A program made the translations under genes and the position numbers. From Deltaproteobacteria bacterium (GTDB taxonomy: Bacteria; Desulfobacterota; Desulfobacteria; Desulfobacterales; JAUVGT01), in NCBI GenBank assembly GCA_030593645.1, contig JAUVGT010000034.1, positions 1 to 18,798 of the forward strand: 18,798 bases of DNA, in the 5' to 3' direction. The notes under the pieces are model-generated. The model was not told the origin of the DNA. It did no database searches and saw only the letters and a program-made list of their open reading frames with translations. Positions within the stretch are counted from its first letter, which is position 1, and every line of letters begins with the position of its first letter. Shown here piece after piece: positions 6,445 through 14,343 of this stretch.

Positions 6445-6595
6445 GATGGTTTCGTAAAAAGTCCGAATTAGACGGTTTCGTAAAAAGTTTAAATTCAAGG
6501 CGTGCAAATTTCGTAATCATGAAGCGTACTTATAGTACGTTGAATGATTGCGAAATGCAGCATAACGCAGAAGTTGGACTTTTTACGAAACCGTC
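6445..6595 (+). repeat. Long hairpin repeat, copy B (intact form)
   Basis: This 151-bp element is bounded by GATGGTTTCGTAAAAAGTCC (6445-6464) and GGACTTTTTACGAAACCGTC (6576-6595). A second copy of the left end lies at 6471. The interior is an imperfect inverted repeat whose tip is CGTACTTATAGTACG (6525-6539). Reverse-oriented copy A and same-oriented copy C share almost all of its sequence. It carries no extra palindrome, so it looks like the basic form. It could work as a transcription terminator or be a non-autonomous mobile palindrome. Confidence 0.88.
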
Positions 6596-6762
6596 ACTTT
6601 TAACCCATTGAAGACGATCCATTTATGAAATGCGGGGTATTGTGTTGCCGGTATTTACGGTGATGAAAGAAAACAATTACATCGACTTGCTAAAACCGTG
6701 TGTTTGAGAGGTAACTCCGCGACATCTGATATAACCCAGAACAATATGCTTCAATCCATATC
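6596..6762. other. Gap after repeat copy B, possible coding remnant
   Basis: From the TGA at 6625 to the TAA at 6764 one plus-strand frame is open for 45 codons (includes GDERKQLHRLAKTVCLRGNSATSDI) without a convincing start or ribosome site. It may be the tail of a decayed gene or chance. It runs into the end of the convergent rep-like gene. I see nothing else here. Confidence 0.25.
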
Positions 6763-7683
6763 CTAAAAATGTTGAATGTCGGATGTATTGAGTATCTTGT
6801 TGTTAAAGTTTAACCCTATATTTTTATTTTTTGATATGTGCACATTATTATCTTTAGTGATCTCAAACGAGTCAAGGTACACCTTGGCTTTAAGTTCACG
6901 TAATCCATTTCGGACTTTTGAGCGAAGTTTTCCGGTGTCCTGGTGTATGTCGAGGTTAACCGCGTCAGCGAGTTTTAATAAATTTATAGAAAATTCATTT
7001 TCATACTGACCCTGATAAAATCGGTAGAAAGCCTTACTCACATCGTCTTTAAGACGGGATCTAAATTTTAAATCAATATTTGTGACAAAACTTTCCGCGT
7101 ACATTTCAAGAAAATATGGATTGACACCAATCCTGATTTTGCCGGAGCTTCGGTCCAAATCCCCAAAGCTGAGAATGGATCCGGTCATCTCTTTCATGGA
7201 TTTTTTCTTTTTCCCTTTACCGCTTGAAAGGATCAGGTCGATCCGGCACCCGGCAAGTCTTTGCAAGCTGGTCCATATGGAATTGAAATTGCCGGTGGTG
7301 GGCTGTATATCTGCCATGTCGCATAATTCAGTGAGATTTGTCTCAAAAGCATCTGTTTTGTGTTCTGTCATCAGAGCCAGTATACAAAAGAGTACGGTTT
7401 CATCAAATATAATAAGAAGTTCACCGACGACTCGCATTCTGCCCCATGAATTTCCATCACTGGAATCAAGCCTGACGAGAGGCCAATCTTTTAATTGTGT
7501 CCTGCTTTTAAAGTGGAATGGTGAAACACGGGTCAAAAGTGTGGGCATAAAACTGAAAAAACGCTGCACAGGCGGTTGTTTACTGATGTGTTTTTTTACA
7601 TATTCAGAAGCTTCCTGAATCATTTGGTAGCCGGAAAGATTTCCGACGCGTTGGGAGGAAGGCACGTTTTGGTTTTTTGTCAT
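6763..7683 (-). CDS. Replication-initiator-like protein (plasmid RepA/TrfA type)
   Basis: This 306-residue soluble basic protein resembles plasmid-type initiators in layout. A segment around residues 68-155 (WPLVRLDSSDGNSWGRMRVVGELLIIFDETVLFCILALM, then ELCDMADIQPTTGNFNSIWTSLQRLAGCRIDLIL) looks like the first winged-helix of RepA/TrfA proteins. A second possible winged helix covers about 205-285 (KAFYRFYQGQYENEFSINLLKLADAVNLD). The start has a GGGGG ribosome site and a good promoter. No iterons, partition genes or conjugation genes are visible, so it may be a chromosomally held orphan or part of an integrated element. The family is inferred from patterns, not from a search. Confidence 0.65.
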   Translation of the reverse strand: MTKNQNVPSSQRVGNLSGYQMIQEASEYVKKHISKQPPVQRFFSFMPTLLTRVSPFHFKSRTQLKDWPLVRLDSSDGNSWGRMRVVGELLIIFDETVLFCILALMTEHKTDAFETNLTELCDMADIQPTTGNFNSIWTSLQRLAGCRIDLILSSGKGKKKKSMKEMTGSILSFGDLDRSSGKIRIGVNPYFLEMYAESFVTNIDLKFRSRLKDDVSKAFYRFYQGQYENEFSINLLKLADAVNLDIHQDTGKLRSKVRNGLRELKAKVYLDSFEITKDNNVHISKNKNIGLNFNNKILNTSDIQHF

Positions 7684-7722
7684 TCGATCCCCCTGCTATT
7701 TAACAATTTGTTTGTGGAATAT

Positions 7723-7751
7723 AACATAGATTAAAGAAATACTTTTGTCAA
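7723..7751 (-). promoter_or_regulatory. Likely sigma-70 promoter of the rep-like gene
   Basis: On the minus strand a perfect TTGACA (7746-7751) and TATGTT (7723-7728, four of six) are separated by 17 bp, about 40 bp before the start codon at 7683. This suggests the gene has its own promoter even though the M23 gene lies just upstream on the same strand. Confidence 0.5.
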
Positions 7752-7767
7752 AAACAGATATAAAAAA

Positions 7768-8700
7768 TCAATTGTTGGGCGTGAAATATCTTTCAAAGAT
7801 ATTCAGGAACTGGATTGGATTTACATTCGCACCATGAATTTTTACACCCCAGTGCAGATGTGGACCATTGACTCTTCCGGTTGCTCCGGCCAGACCGATT
7901 TGATCTCCTCTTTTTACTCTCCGACCGGGTAAGACGGAAATTTCACTCAGATGCATGTAATTTGTAAATATTCCCGTACCATGGTCAATGATCACCAGGT
8001 TACCGCTGAAAAAAAGATTTTGGGCGAGTTTCACTGTTCCTGAATTTGAAGCATAAATGGGAGTTCCGGTTGCGGCACGAAGGTCGATACCCGAATGATA
8101 TCTTTTTAATTTTCCATTTAACAAGCGTTTTGTCCCATAAGGGCTGGTAATTTTGCTGTTGACTGGAATTTGAAACAATTCAAACCATTGAATATTGGGA
8201 GTACTTAAGGAATATGCGTTTTTGACCTCACCTGATTCTTTTTTAGCTCTTAACAAGTCTTCCTTTGAGGGATTCATCGTACGGGAATTGATTTGATTGA
8301 TATTTTCGGTTTTATAATTGCCTTTCCGGATAGTAAAATGGCTTTTTTGTTCGTGGAAACCATTCTGGTCAGCCCATTTCACGTTTACCATATACTTACC
8401 GGCTTTGCTGTAAAAGGAAATACCGATGATACAGTAATATATTTCATCTATTTTTCGAGGGTGAGGAAAAACTGGAATATCCTTTTGCTTATATTCCACG
8501 CGAATGTTAAATATGGGATATTGCATTTTGCGTGCGTCAATTTCCAGTATTAATGTATCACCGTTTACAATTTCGGTGGAGGAACATCTTAAAACAGGTA
8601 CTTGAGGGACGGGGCCTGGATCGGCGCCATTGGCTGGGATATTTGACGCAATGGTGATAAGCATGAATACTATCGCCGTATAAAAAATTTTAGGGTTCAT
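7768..8700 (-). CDS. Secreted M23 (LytM-type) metallopeptidase
   Basis: This 310-residue protein has an N-terminal signal peptide (MNPKIFYTAIVFMLITIASNIPANGA, cleavage likely after residue 26). A beta-rich, immunoglobulin-like N-terminal region covers about 35-127. The C-terminal M23 domain (about 185-300) has complete active-site motifs: His202 and Asp206 in HSGIDL, His250 in YMHLSEI, and His281 and His283 in GPHLHWG. It probably cuts peptidoglycan cross-bridges in the periplasm during cell-wall remodelling. Because the zinc ligands are intact, it is likely an enzyme and not an EnvC/NlpD-type regulator. The ATG at 8700 is preferred over an in-frame one at 8769 because it begins the signal peptide. 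It has only a weak ribosome site. It is divergent from the YjbQ gene. Confidence 0.9.
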   Translation of the reverse strand: MNPKIFYTAIVFMLITIASNIPANGADPGPVPQVPVLRCSSTEIVNGDTLILEIDARKMQYPIFNIRVEYKQKDIPVFPHPRKIDEIYYCIIGISFYSKAGKYMVNVKWADQNGFHEQKSHFTIRKGNYKTENINQINSRTMNPSKEDLLRAKKESGEVKNAYSLSTPNIQWFELFQIPVNSKITSPYGTKRLLNGKLKRYHSGIDLRAATGTPIYASNSGTVKLAQNLFFSGNLVIIDHGTGIFTNYMHLSEISVLPGRRVKRGDQIGLAGATGRVNGPHLHWGVKIHGANVNPIQFLNIFERYFTPNN

Positions 8701-8861
8701 ATCAGCATCTCTATAATTTTTTTTTGGTCTAACCTTCCTTATTTTACTTGTTTTTCGGTGTGATAGCAACTATTTGTAATAATAGCATGAATCGATTTTA
8801 AAAGCACATCCTGGACTCAATGGCTTTGCTACAGGCCAGTACTATCTAAAAGGAGATTATT

Positions 8862-9278
8862 ATGAAAAGTTATCGCAAAGAGCTCTGGTTTGAAGTACCG
8901 GGAAGAAGGGCTTTTATTAATATTACGCCTGATGTGGAAGGGGCCATAAGAGAAAGCGGAATAATGGAGGGTTTTGTGCTGTGTAATGCCATGCACATTA
9001 CCGCATCTGTATTTATTAATGATGATGAGGCGGGTCTGCATGATGACTATGACAAATGGCTGGAAAAGCTTGCGCCCCATGAGCCGGTATCCCAATATCG
9101 ACATAATGTGGGTGAAGACAACGCGGATGCACACATGAAGAGACAGATCATGGGTCGGGAAGTGGTGGTTGCTATTACAGACGGGAGACTCGATTTTGGG
9201 ACATGGGAGAGAATCTTTTATGGTGAATTTGACGGGAGGAGACGAAAGAGGGTTTTGGTTAAAATTATTGGAGAATAA
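8862..9278 (+). CDS. YjbQ/UPF0047 family protein
   Basis: This 138-residue protein spans the full length of the UPF0047 family. Characteristic parts are HITASVFINDDE (45-56), the H-rich stretch NADAHMKRQIMGREVVVAITDGRL (87-110) and the C-terminal GTWERIFYGEFDGRRRKRVLVKI (113-135). Members form trimers and some have weak secondary thiamine-phosphate synthase activity. The physiological role is unsettled, so no firm reaction is assigned. A strong AGGAG ribosome site lies before the ATG. It is a single gene divergent from the M23 peptidase, and a long hairpin repeat begins five bases after its stop codon and may end its transcript. Confidence 0.9.
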   Translation: MKSYRKELWFEVPGRRAFINITPDVEGAIRESGIMEGFVLCNAMHITASVFINDDEAGLHDDYDKWLEKLAPHEPVSQYRHNVGEDNADAHMKRQIMGREVVVAITDGRLDFGTWERIFYGEFDGRRRKRVLVKIIGE

Positions 9279-9283
9279 AGAAA

Positions 9284-9471
9284 GATGGTCTCGTAAAAAG
9301 TCCGAATGAGACGGTTTCGTAAAAAGTTCAAATTCAAGGCGTGCAAATTTCGTTATCATGAAGCGTACTTGTCGGACCCGCCCTGTTAAAACTGTTTTTT
9401 TATTTAACAGGGGAGTTGAATGATTGCGAAATGCAGCACAACGCAGAAGTTGGACTTTTTACGAGACCGTC
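9284..9471 (+). repeat. Long hairpin repeat, copy C (carries a nested hairpin)
   Basis: This 188-bp copy has the same orientation as copy B. It starts GATGGTCTCGTAAAAAGTCC and ends GGACTTTTTACGAGACCGTC. It differs by a 44-base block (9371-9414) that replaces the seven-base tip region. The block contains its own perfect 10-bp stem, CCCTGTTAAA (9381-9390) with TTTAACAGGG (9403-9412), around a T-rich loop. It follows the YjbQ stop codon by five bases. Confidence 0.88.
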
Positions 9472-9555
9472 AAGAAAGGGGTTCAGGGTTAATAATACGA
9501 ACGTTCTCCATCGACCATTCGTTTTTTTAACCCAGGGTCTCTTGAACCCTTTCTT
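9472..9555. terminator. Large inverted repeat abutting the tolC-like stop codon
   Basis: AAGAAAGGG (9472-9480) pairs with CCCTTTCTT (9547-9555). TTCA pairs with TGAA just inside, and GGGTTA (9486-9491) pairs with TAACCC (9528-9533). The structure ends three bases before the stop codon of the TolC-family gene and touches repeat copy C on its other side. It is the likely stop signal for the efflux operon, though no strong T tract follows on the minus strand. Confidence 0.55.
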
Positions 9556-9558
9556 TCA

Positions 9559-11055
9559 CTATTCATAAAATTTGAGGATTTTTCCGGTGTCGGTTTCAAG
9601 ATTATACCATGCATCATGAAGAGATACGAGAGCAAGGGCCAAACGGCTCTGGGCCGTAACGAGATCCCGCTGTGCTTCATTCAGACGGACGAGGGAACCC
9701 TGCCCGGCCGCGTATTCCTTTTCAGTAAGGTCGCGGTTTCGCTGAACAAGTTCCGCGTTTTCGCGCTGAAGTAAAAGCTGTTGCTGAGCGGATTCGAGTT
9801 CAGTTACGGCGCTTCGAACATCTGCGCTGATTTGCAACTTTATATTCTCCATTGATTTTTCAGATTCTCTTTTTCTTGATTTTGCTTCCCTGACTCGTGC
9901 CAGATCTGATCCGCCGGAAAAAAGATTATATGTGAAGACCAGGTTAACAGACTTTCCATAATCATCATTTTCAAAACGGGCGTTTTCAGTTCTGTCCCCG
10001 TCAATTGATGCGGATAGCTTGATACTCGGGTAAAAGCCCGCTCTGGCGCTTCCAATTTCTGAAGACGCTTTTTTTAAGGTGAATTCTGTCTGAAGAACAT
10101 CCGGTCGGTTAGAAAGCGCGTATTCAATCAGGCTTACGGGTTCAGGCGAAGACATTTCATTCGGATTTTCAGGTAGAAGTCTGGCCAGTTTAATATTAAT
10201 CGGGAAAGACGCTTCAGGAAGACCGAGAAGTGCTGCCAACCCAAACAGTGTCGCTTTATAAGATTGTTTCGCCTTGATTAATTCCGCCTCAGCCGAATTA
10301 ACCCTGATTTTAAAGTTAAGCTCATCACTCAGCGAACCGGTTCCCACCCTTCTTCTCGCTTTTGCTTCCTTGAGCTGCCGCTGGTTGAACGTTTTGTCTG
10401 CCTCGGCGATTTCGATATTTTTAAGGGCCAGCTGAGCCGAAAAATAACTTCTGGCCACAGAATACAGGAGTAGCCGTTTGGTGTCCATGTGGGCATATTC
10501 ACTCTGTTCTTTTCCGTATTTTGCGGCCAGGTTGGTAAACAACCGGTCAAAACCGTCAAATAATATCAAAGACGCGGTAAGATCCGCGGAATAATAATTC
10601 TCCGGGTCCTGTATTTCGGCAAATGGGTTAAGTGTTCTAGCGGAGGCCAGATTCGCATCATACGCATTATCTGAAAGTCTTACACGTGTTCCGGAGGCAT
10701 TGGCATCAAGACGGGGCCAGTATCTTGCTCGTGCCTGGAGAACTCTCTGTTTTGACTGCTTCACACGTTCCAGGGCGGCGGCAAGTGATGGGTTACCGGC
10801 AATGGCGATCCAGCTAGCGGTTTCAAGATCAAGAACTTCAATACTGTTCAAATCCGGTAAAATGGGTTTGTTTAAGTTTTCAGTGTCCGCAAGTACTGCC
10901 TGGCCGTTTAACAGGACGATAAAAAGATATGGAACTGCTATCATGCAGAATCGCATAGACCGAAAAAATAAGCGATAAAACAAAAACATCCGGCTCAAAA
11001 ATTTTTGGCATATACTGCGAATCTTTGAATATAATATGAAATGGGGTTGTTTCAT
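9559..11055 (-). CDS. TolC-family outer-membrane efflux protein
   Basis: This protein of 498 residues is the outer-membrane channel of a tripartite pump. A hydrophobic signal region (MRFCMIAVPYLFIVLLNGQAVLA) sits about 34-56 residues in, after an unusually long basic N-terminus. The body has two OEP repeats: helical hairpins around residues 75-260 (LAAALERVKQSKQRVLQARARYWPRLD and following) and 300-490 (RPDVLQTEFTLKKASSEIGSARAGFYPSIKLSASIDGD and following). The ATG at 11055 has AAGGAAAT at a good distance. A later ATG at 10956 would give a conventional signal peptide but lacks a ribosome site. It is the last gene of the marR-MFP-RND-tolC operon, 49 bp after the permease gene. Confidence 0.92.
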   Translation of the reverse strand: MKQPHFILYSKIRSICQKFLSRMFLFYRLFFRSMRFCMIAVPYLFIVLLNGQAVLADTENLNKPILPDLNSIEVLDLETASWIAIAGNPSLAAALERVKQSKQRVLQARARYWPRLDANASGTRVRLSDNAYDANLASARTLNPFAEIQDPENYYSADLTASLILFDGFDRLFTNLAAKYGKEQSEYAHMDTKRLLLYSVARSYFSAQLALKNIEIAEADKTFNQRQLKEAKARRRVGTGSLSDELNFKIRVNSAEAELIKAKQSYKATLFGLAALLGLPEASFPINIKLARLLPENPNEMSSPEPVSLIEYALSNRPDVLQTEFTLKKASSEIGSARAGFYPSIKLSASIDGDRTENARFENDDYGKSVNLVFTYNLFSGGSDLARVREAKSRKRESEKSMENIKLQISADVRSAVTELESAQQQLLLQRENAELVQRNRDLTEKEYAAGQGSLVRLNEAQRDLVTAQSRLALALVSLHDAWYNLETDTGKILKFYE

Positions 11056-11104
11056 GTTAATAATTTCCTTTGTTTGGTTCAATTATGAATGGTGATAAAA
11101 TGAA

Positions 11105-14100
11105 TCAAACCGTGTCAGTGAATTGTTCGTGCGGTTTTAGGTTTTTCTTTTCTGAAAGCGGGTCTGCATGGCGGTCGCGGGCCGGTTCCACATCGACGCG
11201 CTTTGGCCAGGTTCCGTACCTGATTCTATGAAATAGCAGGCGAAAATCACTTAGTATCACCAGAAGGCTGGGAATGAGGACCAGGGTTAGGACTGTGGCA
11301 AATATCACACCGGCCGCGATGGATATCGCCATCGGAATGAGAAACCTGGCTTGGAAATCGGTCTCGAGTATTATGGGGGTAAGCCCGCCAACAGTACTCA
11401 GGGAAGTCAGTACAATGGCCCTGAACCGTCTGGCACCGCCGCTAAGAATAGATTCAAAAAAAGGCATCCCCCTGGCGATATTTTCATTGATCCTCTCAAT
11501 TAAAACAATAGCATCATTTACAACGATACCGGTTAGTCCGACCATTCCAAACATGCTTATTGTGGAAAGATTATATCCCAGCAGCAGATGGCCGAAAACT
11601 CCACCAATGATACCAAAAGGAACCGTGATCAGGATCACAAATGGCTGCACATAAGACCGGAACATTGTCGCGACAATAATGAATACTGCGATCATTGCCA
11701 GGGGGAAATTAGTTTTCAGACTGCTAAAGGCTTCAGCCATTTTTTTCTTTTCACCCTGCGGTGTGACAAAAAGTCCGGGGTATTTGGTTCTTAATTTAGG
11801 GAAATAATCGGAAGCAAGTTTGTTAAGGATTTCATTGGCATTGCCCTTGTTGGTATCAAGGGCGGCACTGACAGTGACTCTCCGCATTCCGTTGGTGCGT
11901 ACAATCGTGGAATACCCGGGCGAAAAGGATATGTTGGCCACAGATATCAGGGGAACTTCGTGCCCTGTTTTTGTTTTTATCCGGATCCGCTCAATGTCTG
12001 AAACCCGGCTGCGTTCATCCGTGGTATACCGGACCTTTACCCGGATATCGTCCCTTCCCCTCTGGAGTCTGACCGCTTCATCTCCATAGTAACCTGAACG
12101 AATCTGTCTGGCCAGGTCTTCCACTGTGAGGCCCATAATTCTTGCTTCAGGCTTTAATGCCAGACGCAGCTCATTTTTACCGGGTGAAAAGTCAGAACGT
12201 ATCTGATAAGTACCATCAAACTGTCTTAAACGTTCCATTAGGTCGTTGGACGCCTCGATGATATCCTCCATGCTATGGCTCTGCAACCATATCTCGATCG
12301 GCGCACCGGGGGGGCCCGCCTGCATACCCTCGAAAGTAAGTGACTTCAGGCCGGGGATCGGGCCGATTTCCTTTTCCCATTGAACCATCAGATCCTTGGT
12401 ATGGATACCCCTTTCCTCGGATTCCAAAAGTATGGCCATCACAGAGCCGTGATTGGGCCCGGATTTCGAAACTTGTTCAAGTGTTTGGCCGACTATAGCC
12501 AGTCGTTCTTTAACCAGTTGTTTTCCGGAGCGGGTTTTTGTTTTCTCGGACATTCTCATCAGGGCGGCATCAATTTTTTCGATTGTTTTTTTTGTGATTT
12601 CCGGCGGAGTTCCATTTGGGAATTCGAGCTGAGATATAATGATATATCCGTCAATATCCGGCATGTTTTCAAATTTTAAAATTCCTCCTGCAACCAGTCC
12701 TAATGTCAGGAATAAAATACTTATGGCAATGGATAAGGAAATATATCGCCAGTAAAGCGCTTTACTCAAAAACGGTTTGTAGATATTGTCAACAAACCAT
12801 TCCATTCCCTGGCTGGTCAGGCGGTGTACAGCTTCAAGCTTACGGGTTAGAACATTAAGCTGCTTATCGTTTTTGTTGGGATCAGGAAGATGGCTGAGAT
12901 GGGCGGGAAGGAGAATAAGACATTCCACCAGAGAAACCGTAAGGCAGGCAATCACCACTACCGGCATGATTGCGATAAATTTACCCATGATCCCGCCGAT
13001 AAAGAGTATCGGTATAAATGTAACAATCGTTGTCACCACGGCGGCGACTACCGGTATACCCACTTCACTGACACCGTCCACAACAGCCCTGATCGGTGGT
13101 TTACCTTTTTTACGGTGGTAGTATATGGCTTCCCCAACAACAATGGCATCGTCCACTACAATACCTAAAACCAGGATAAAACCAAAAAGGGAAATCATAT
13201 TGATGGTTCCGCCCAGGCCCCATAATATAACCAGGGCACCGGCAATCGAAATGGGAATTCCCATACCAGCCCAGAAAGAAAGCCTGGCATTAAGAAAAGC
13301 CCAGAGAAGCAAATAAACAACGATCAGACCGATAATTCCGTTTTTGATCAGCAGGTTGATACGGGCTTTCAGCATGCGTGTGAGGTCATACAGGATATTG
13401 AGACTGATACCTTCAGGTAATTGTTTCTGCTTTTCAGCGATAAATTTTTTTATGGTATCTGAGATGATTATTGCGTCCTCTTCTTTTGTTTTATAAATAG
13501 TCAGAAGCAGAGAAGAAGTACCATTGACCATCGCGCGGATGGGATCTTCATTAAATCCGTCATCGATTCTTGTGAGCTGAGCCAGTGTAATGATTTCCCC
13601 TGTGGGACGCGTGACCACAGCAATTGATGCAAGCTCTTCACCGGTGTACTTACGTCCGACAGTGCGTACGCGGATTTCTTCGCCCGTTGTTTTAATGGTA
13701 CCGCCCGCAAGGTTAAGATTACTTTGGCGTATGGCGTTAACCACTGTATTGAAATTAATTCCGTACTCCCGAAGGCGTTCTTCTGAGACTTCGATATTAA
13801 TCTCGTATTCCCTGGCACCGTATACTTCAACCTGAGAAACGTCTTTTAATTGTTTTAGTTCATCTCTTAAAGTTTCCGCCCATTCCTTGAGTCTTCTTTC
13901 CGGCATATTCCCGGAGAGGTACAGCATCATCACTTCGTGTTTGACTGTCATTTCAGAGATTATGGGTTTTTCAACATCAGACGGAAAGTTTGAGATCGCG
14001 TTTACTTTTGTTCTGACCCTGTCAAGAACAACATCGGAGTCATAGTTTTCCTGAACTTCGATCCATGTGGTGCCGCTGTTTTCCCCTGAATAAGTCGAAT

Positions 14101-14341
14101 ACTGTTTAATGCCTTCTATGCCTTCAACTGCGTCTTCAACCTTTCGACTGATGGCTTCTTCAACTTCTTCCGGGTCGGCACCCGGATAAGCGGTGGTGAT
14201 CATGATCATATCCAGGGAAAATTCCGGAAAGAATTCCCGAACCATATTGGTTGTGGCATATATGCCGGCTATAAAAATCAGGATCAAGATGATATTGGCA
14301 AAGACTGTGTTTCTGGCAAAAGCAGCCAGTACGCGTTTCAT
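11105..14341 (-). CDS. RND efflux transporter permease (AcrB/MdtB superfamily)
   Basis: This 1078-residue inner-membrane pump has the twelve-helix RND plan: TM1 at about 12-31, a large periplasmic loop, helices 2-6 at about 334-480, a second loop, and helices 8-12 at about 878-1035. The paired aspartates of the proton relay are present in TM4 (Asp397-Asp398 in GIVVDDAIVV). The TM10 lysine of AcrB (Lys940) is replaced: the matching stretch is GIVVNDAIVL, with Val941, Asn942 and Asp943. Arg971 and Thr979 correspond to TM11 relay residues. It exports a hydrophobic or amphiphilic substrate by proton antiport through the TolC-type partner. Its ATG follows the stop of the membrane fusion protein gene by two bases, with AAGGAAAA as ribosome site. 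Confidence 0.95.
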   Translation of the reverse strand: MKRVLAAFARNTVFANIILILIFIAGIYATTNMVREFFPEFSLDMIMITTAYPGADPEEVEEAISRKVEDAVEGIEGIKQYSTYSGENSGTTWIEVQENYDSDVVLDRVRTKVNAISNFPSDVEKPIISEMTVKHEVMMLYLSGNMPERRLKEWAETLRDELKQLKDVSQVEVYGAREYEINIEVSEERLREYGINFNTVVNAIRQSNLNLAGGTIKTTGEEIRVRTVGRKYTGEELASIAVVTRPTGEIITLAQLTRIDDGFNEDPIRAMVNGTSSLLLTIYKTKEEDAIIISDTIKKFIAEKQKQLPEGISLNILYDLTRMLKARINLLIKNGIIGLIVVYLLLWAFLNARLSFWAGMGIPISIAGALVILWGLGGTINMISLFGFILVLGIVVDDAIVVGEAIYYHRKKGKPPIRAVVDGVSEVGIPVVAAVVTTIVTFIPILFIGGIMGKFIAIMPVVVIACLTVSLVECLILLPAHLSHLPDPNKNDKQLNVLTRKLEAVHRLTSQGMEWFVDNIYKPFLSKALYWRYISLSIAISILFLTLGLVAGGILKFENMPDIDGYIIISQLEFPNGTPPEITKKTIEKIDAALMRMSEKTKTRSGKQLVKERLAIVGQTLEQVSKSGPNHGSVMAILLESEERGIHTKDLMVQWEKEIGPIPGLKSLTFEGMQAGPPGAPIEIWLQSHSMEDIIEASNDLMERLRQFDGTYQIRSDFSPGKNELRLALKPEARIMGLTVEDLARQIRSGYYGDEAVRLQRGRDDIRVKVRYTTDERSRVSDIERIRIKTKTGHEVPLISVANISFSPGYSTIVRTNGMRRVTVSAALDTNKGNANEILNKLASDYFPKLRTKYPGLFVTPQGEKKKMAEAFSSLKTNFPLAMIAVFIIVATMFRSYVQPFVILITVPFGIIGGVFGHLLLGYNLSTISMFGMVGLTGIVVNDAIVLIERINENIARGMPFFESILSGGARRFRAIVLTSLSTVGGLTPIILETDFQARFLIPMAISIAAGVIFATVLTLVLIPSLLVILSDFRLLFHRIRYGTWPKRVDVEPARDRHADPLSEKKNLKPHEQFTDTV

Positions 14342-14343
14342 AA

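Noticed and set aside
7082..7618. 178-codon plus-strand frame within the rep-like gene
   Set aside because: It is antisense to a gene with a good promoter and ribosome site, and its composition (Ser/Arg/Leu-rich, no domain) is that of a shadow frame.
8829..9359. Long minus-strand frame (176 codons) across the YjbQ gene and repeat copy C
   Set aside because: It starts inside repeat copy C and is antisense to the well-supported YjbQ gene; its first residues (MITKFARLEF...) recur from the repeat, not from a protein family.
12786..13168. Two overlapping plus-strand frames within the RND permease gene
   Set aside because: Both are antisense to conserved transmembrane segments of the permease and have no start signals.
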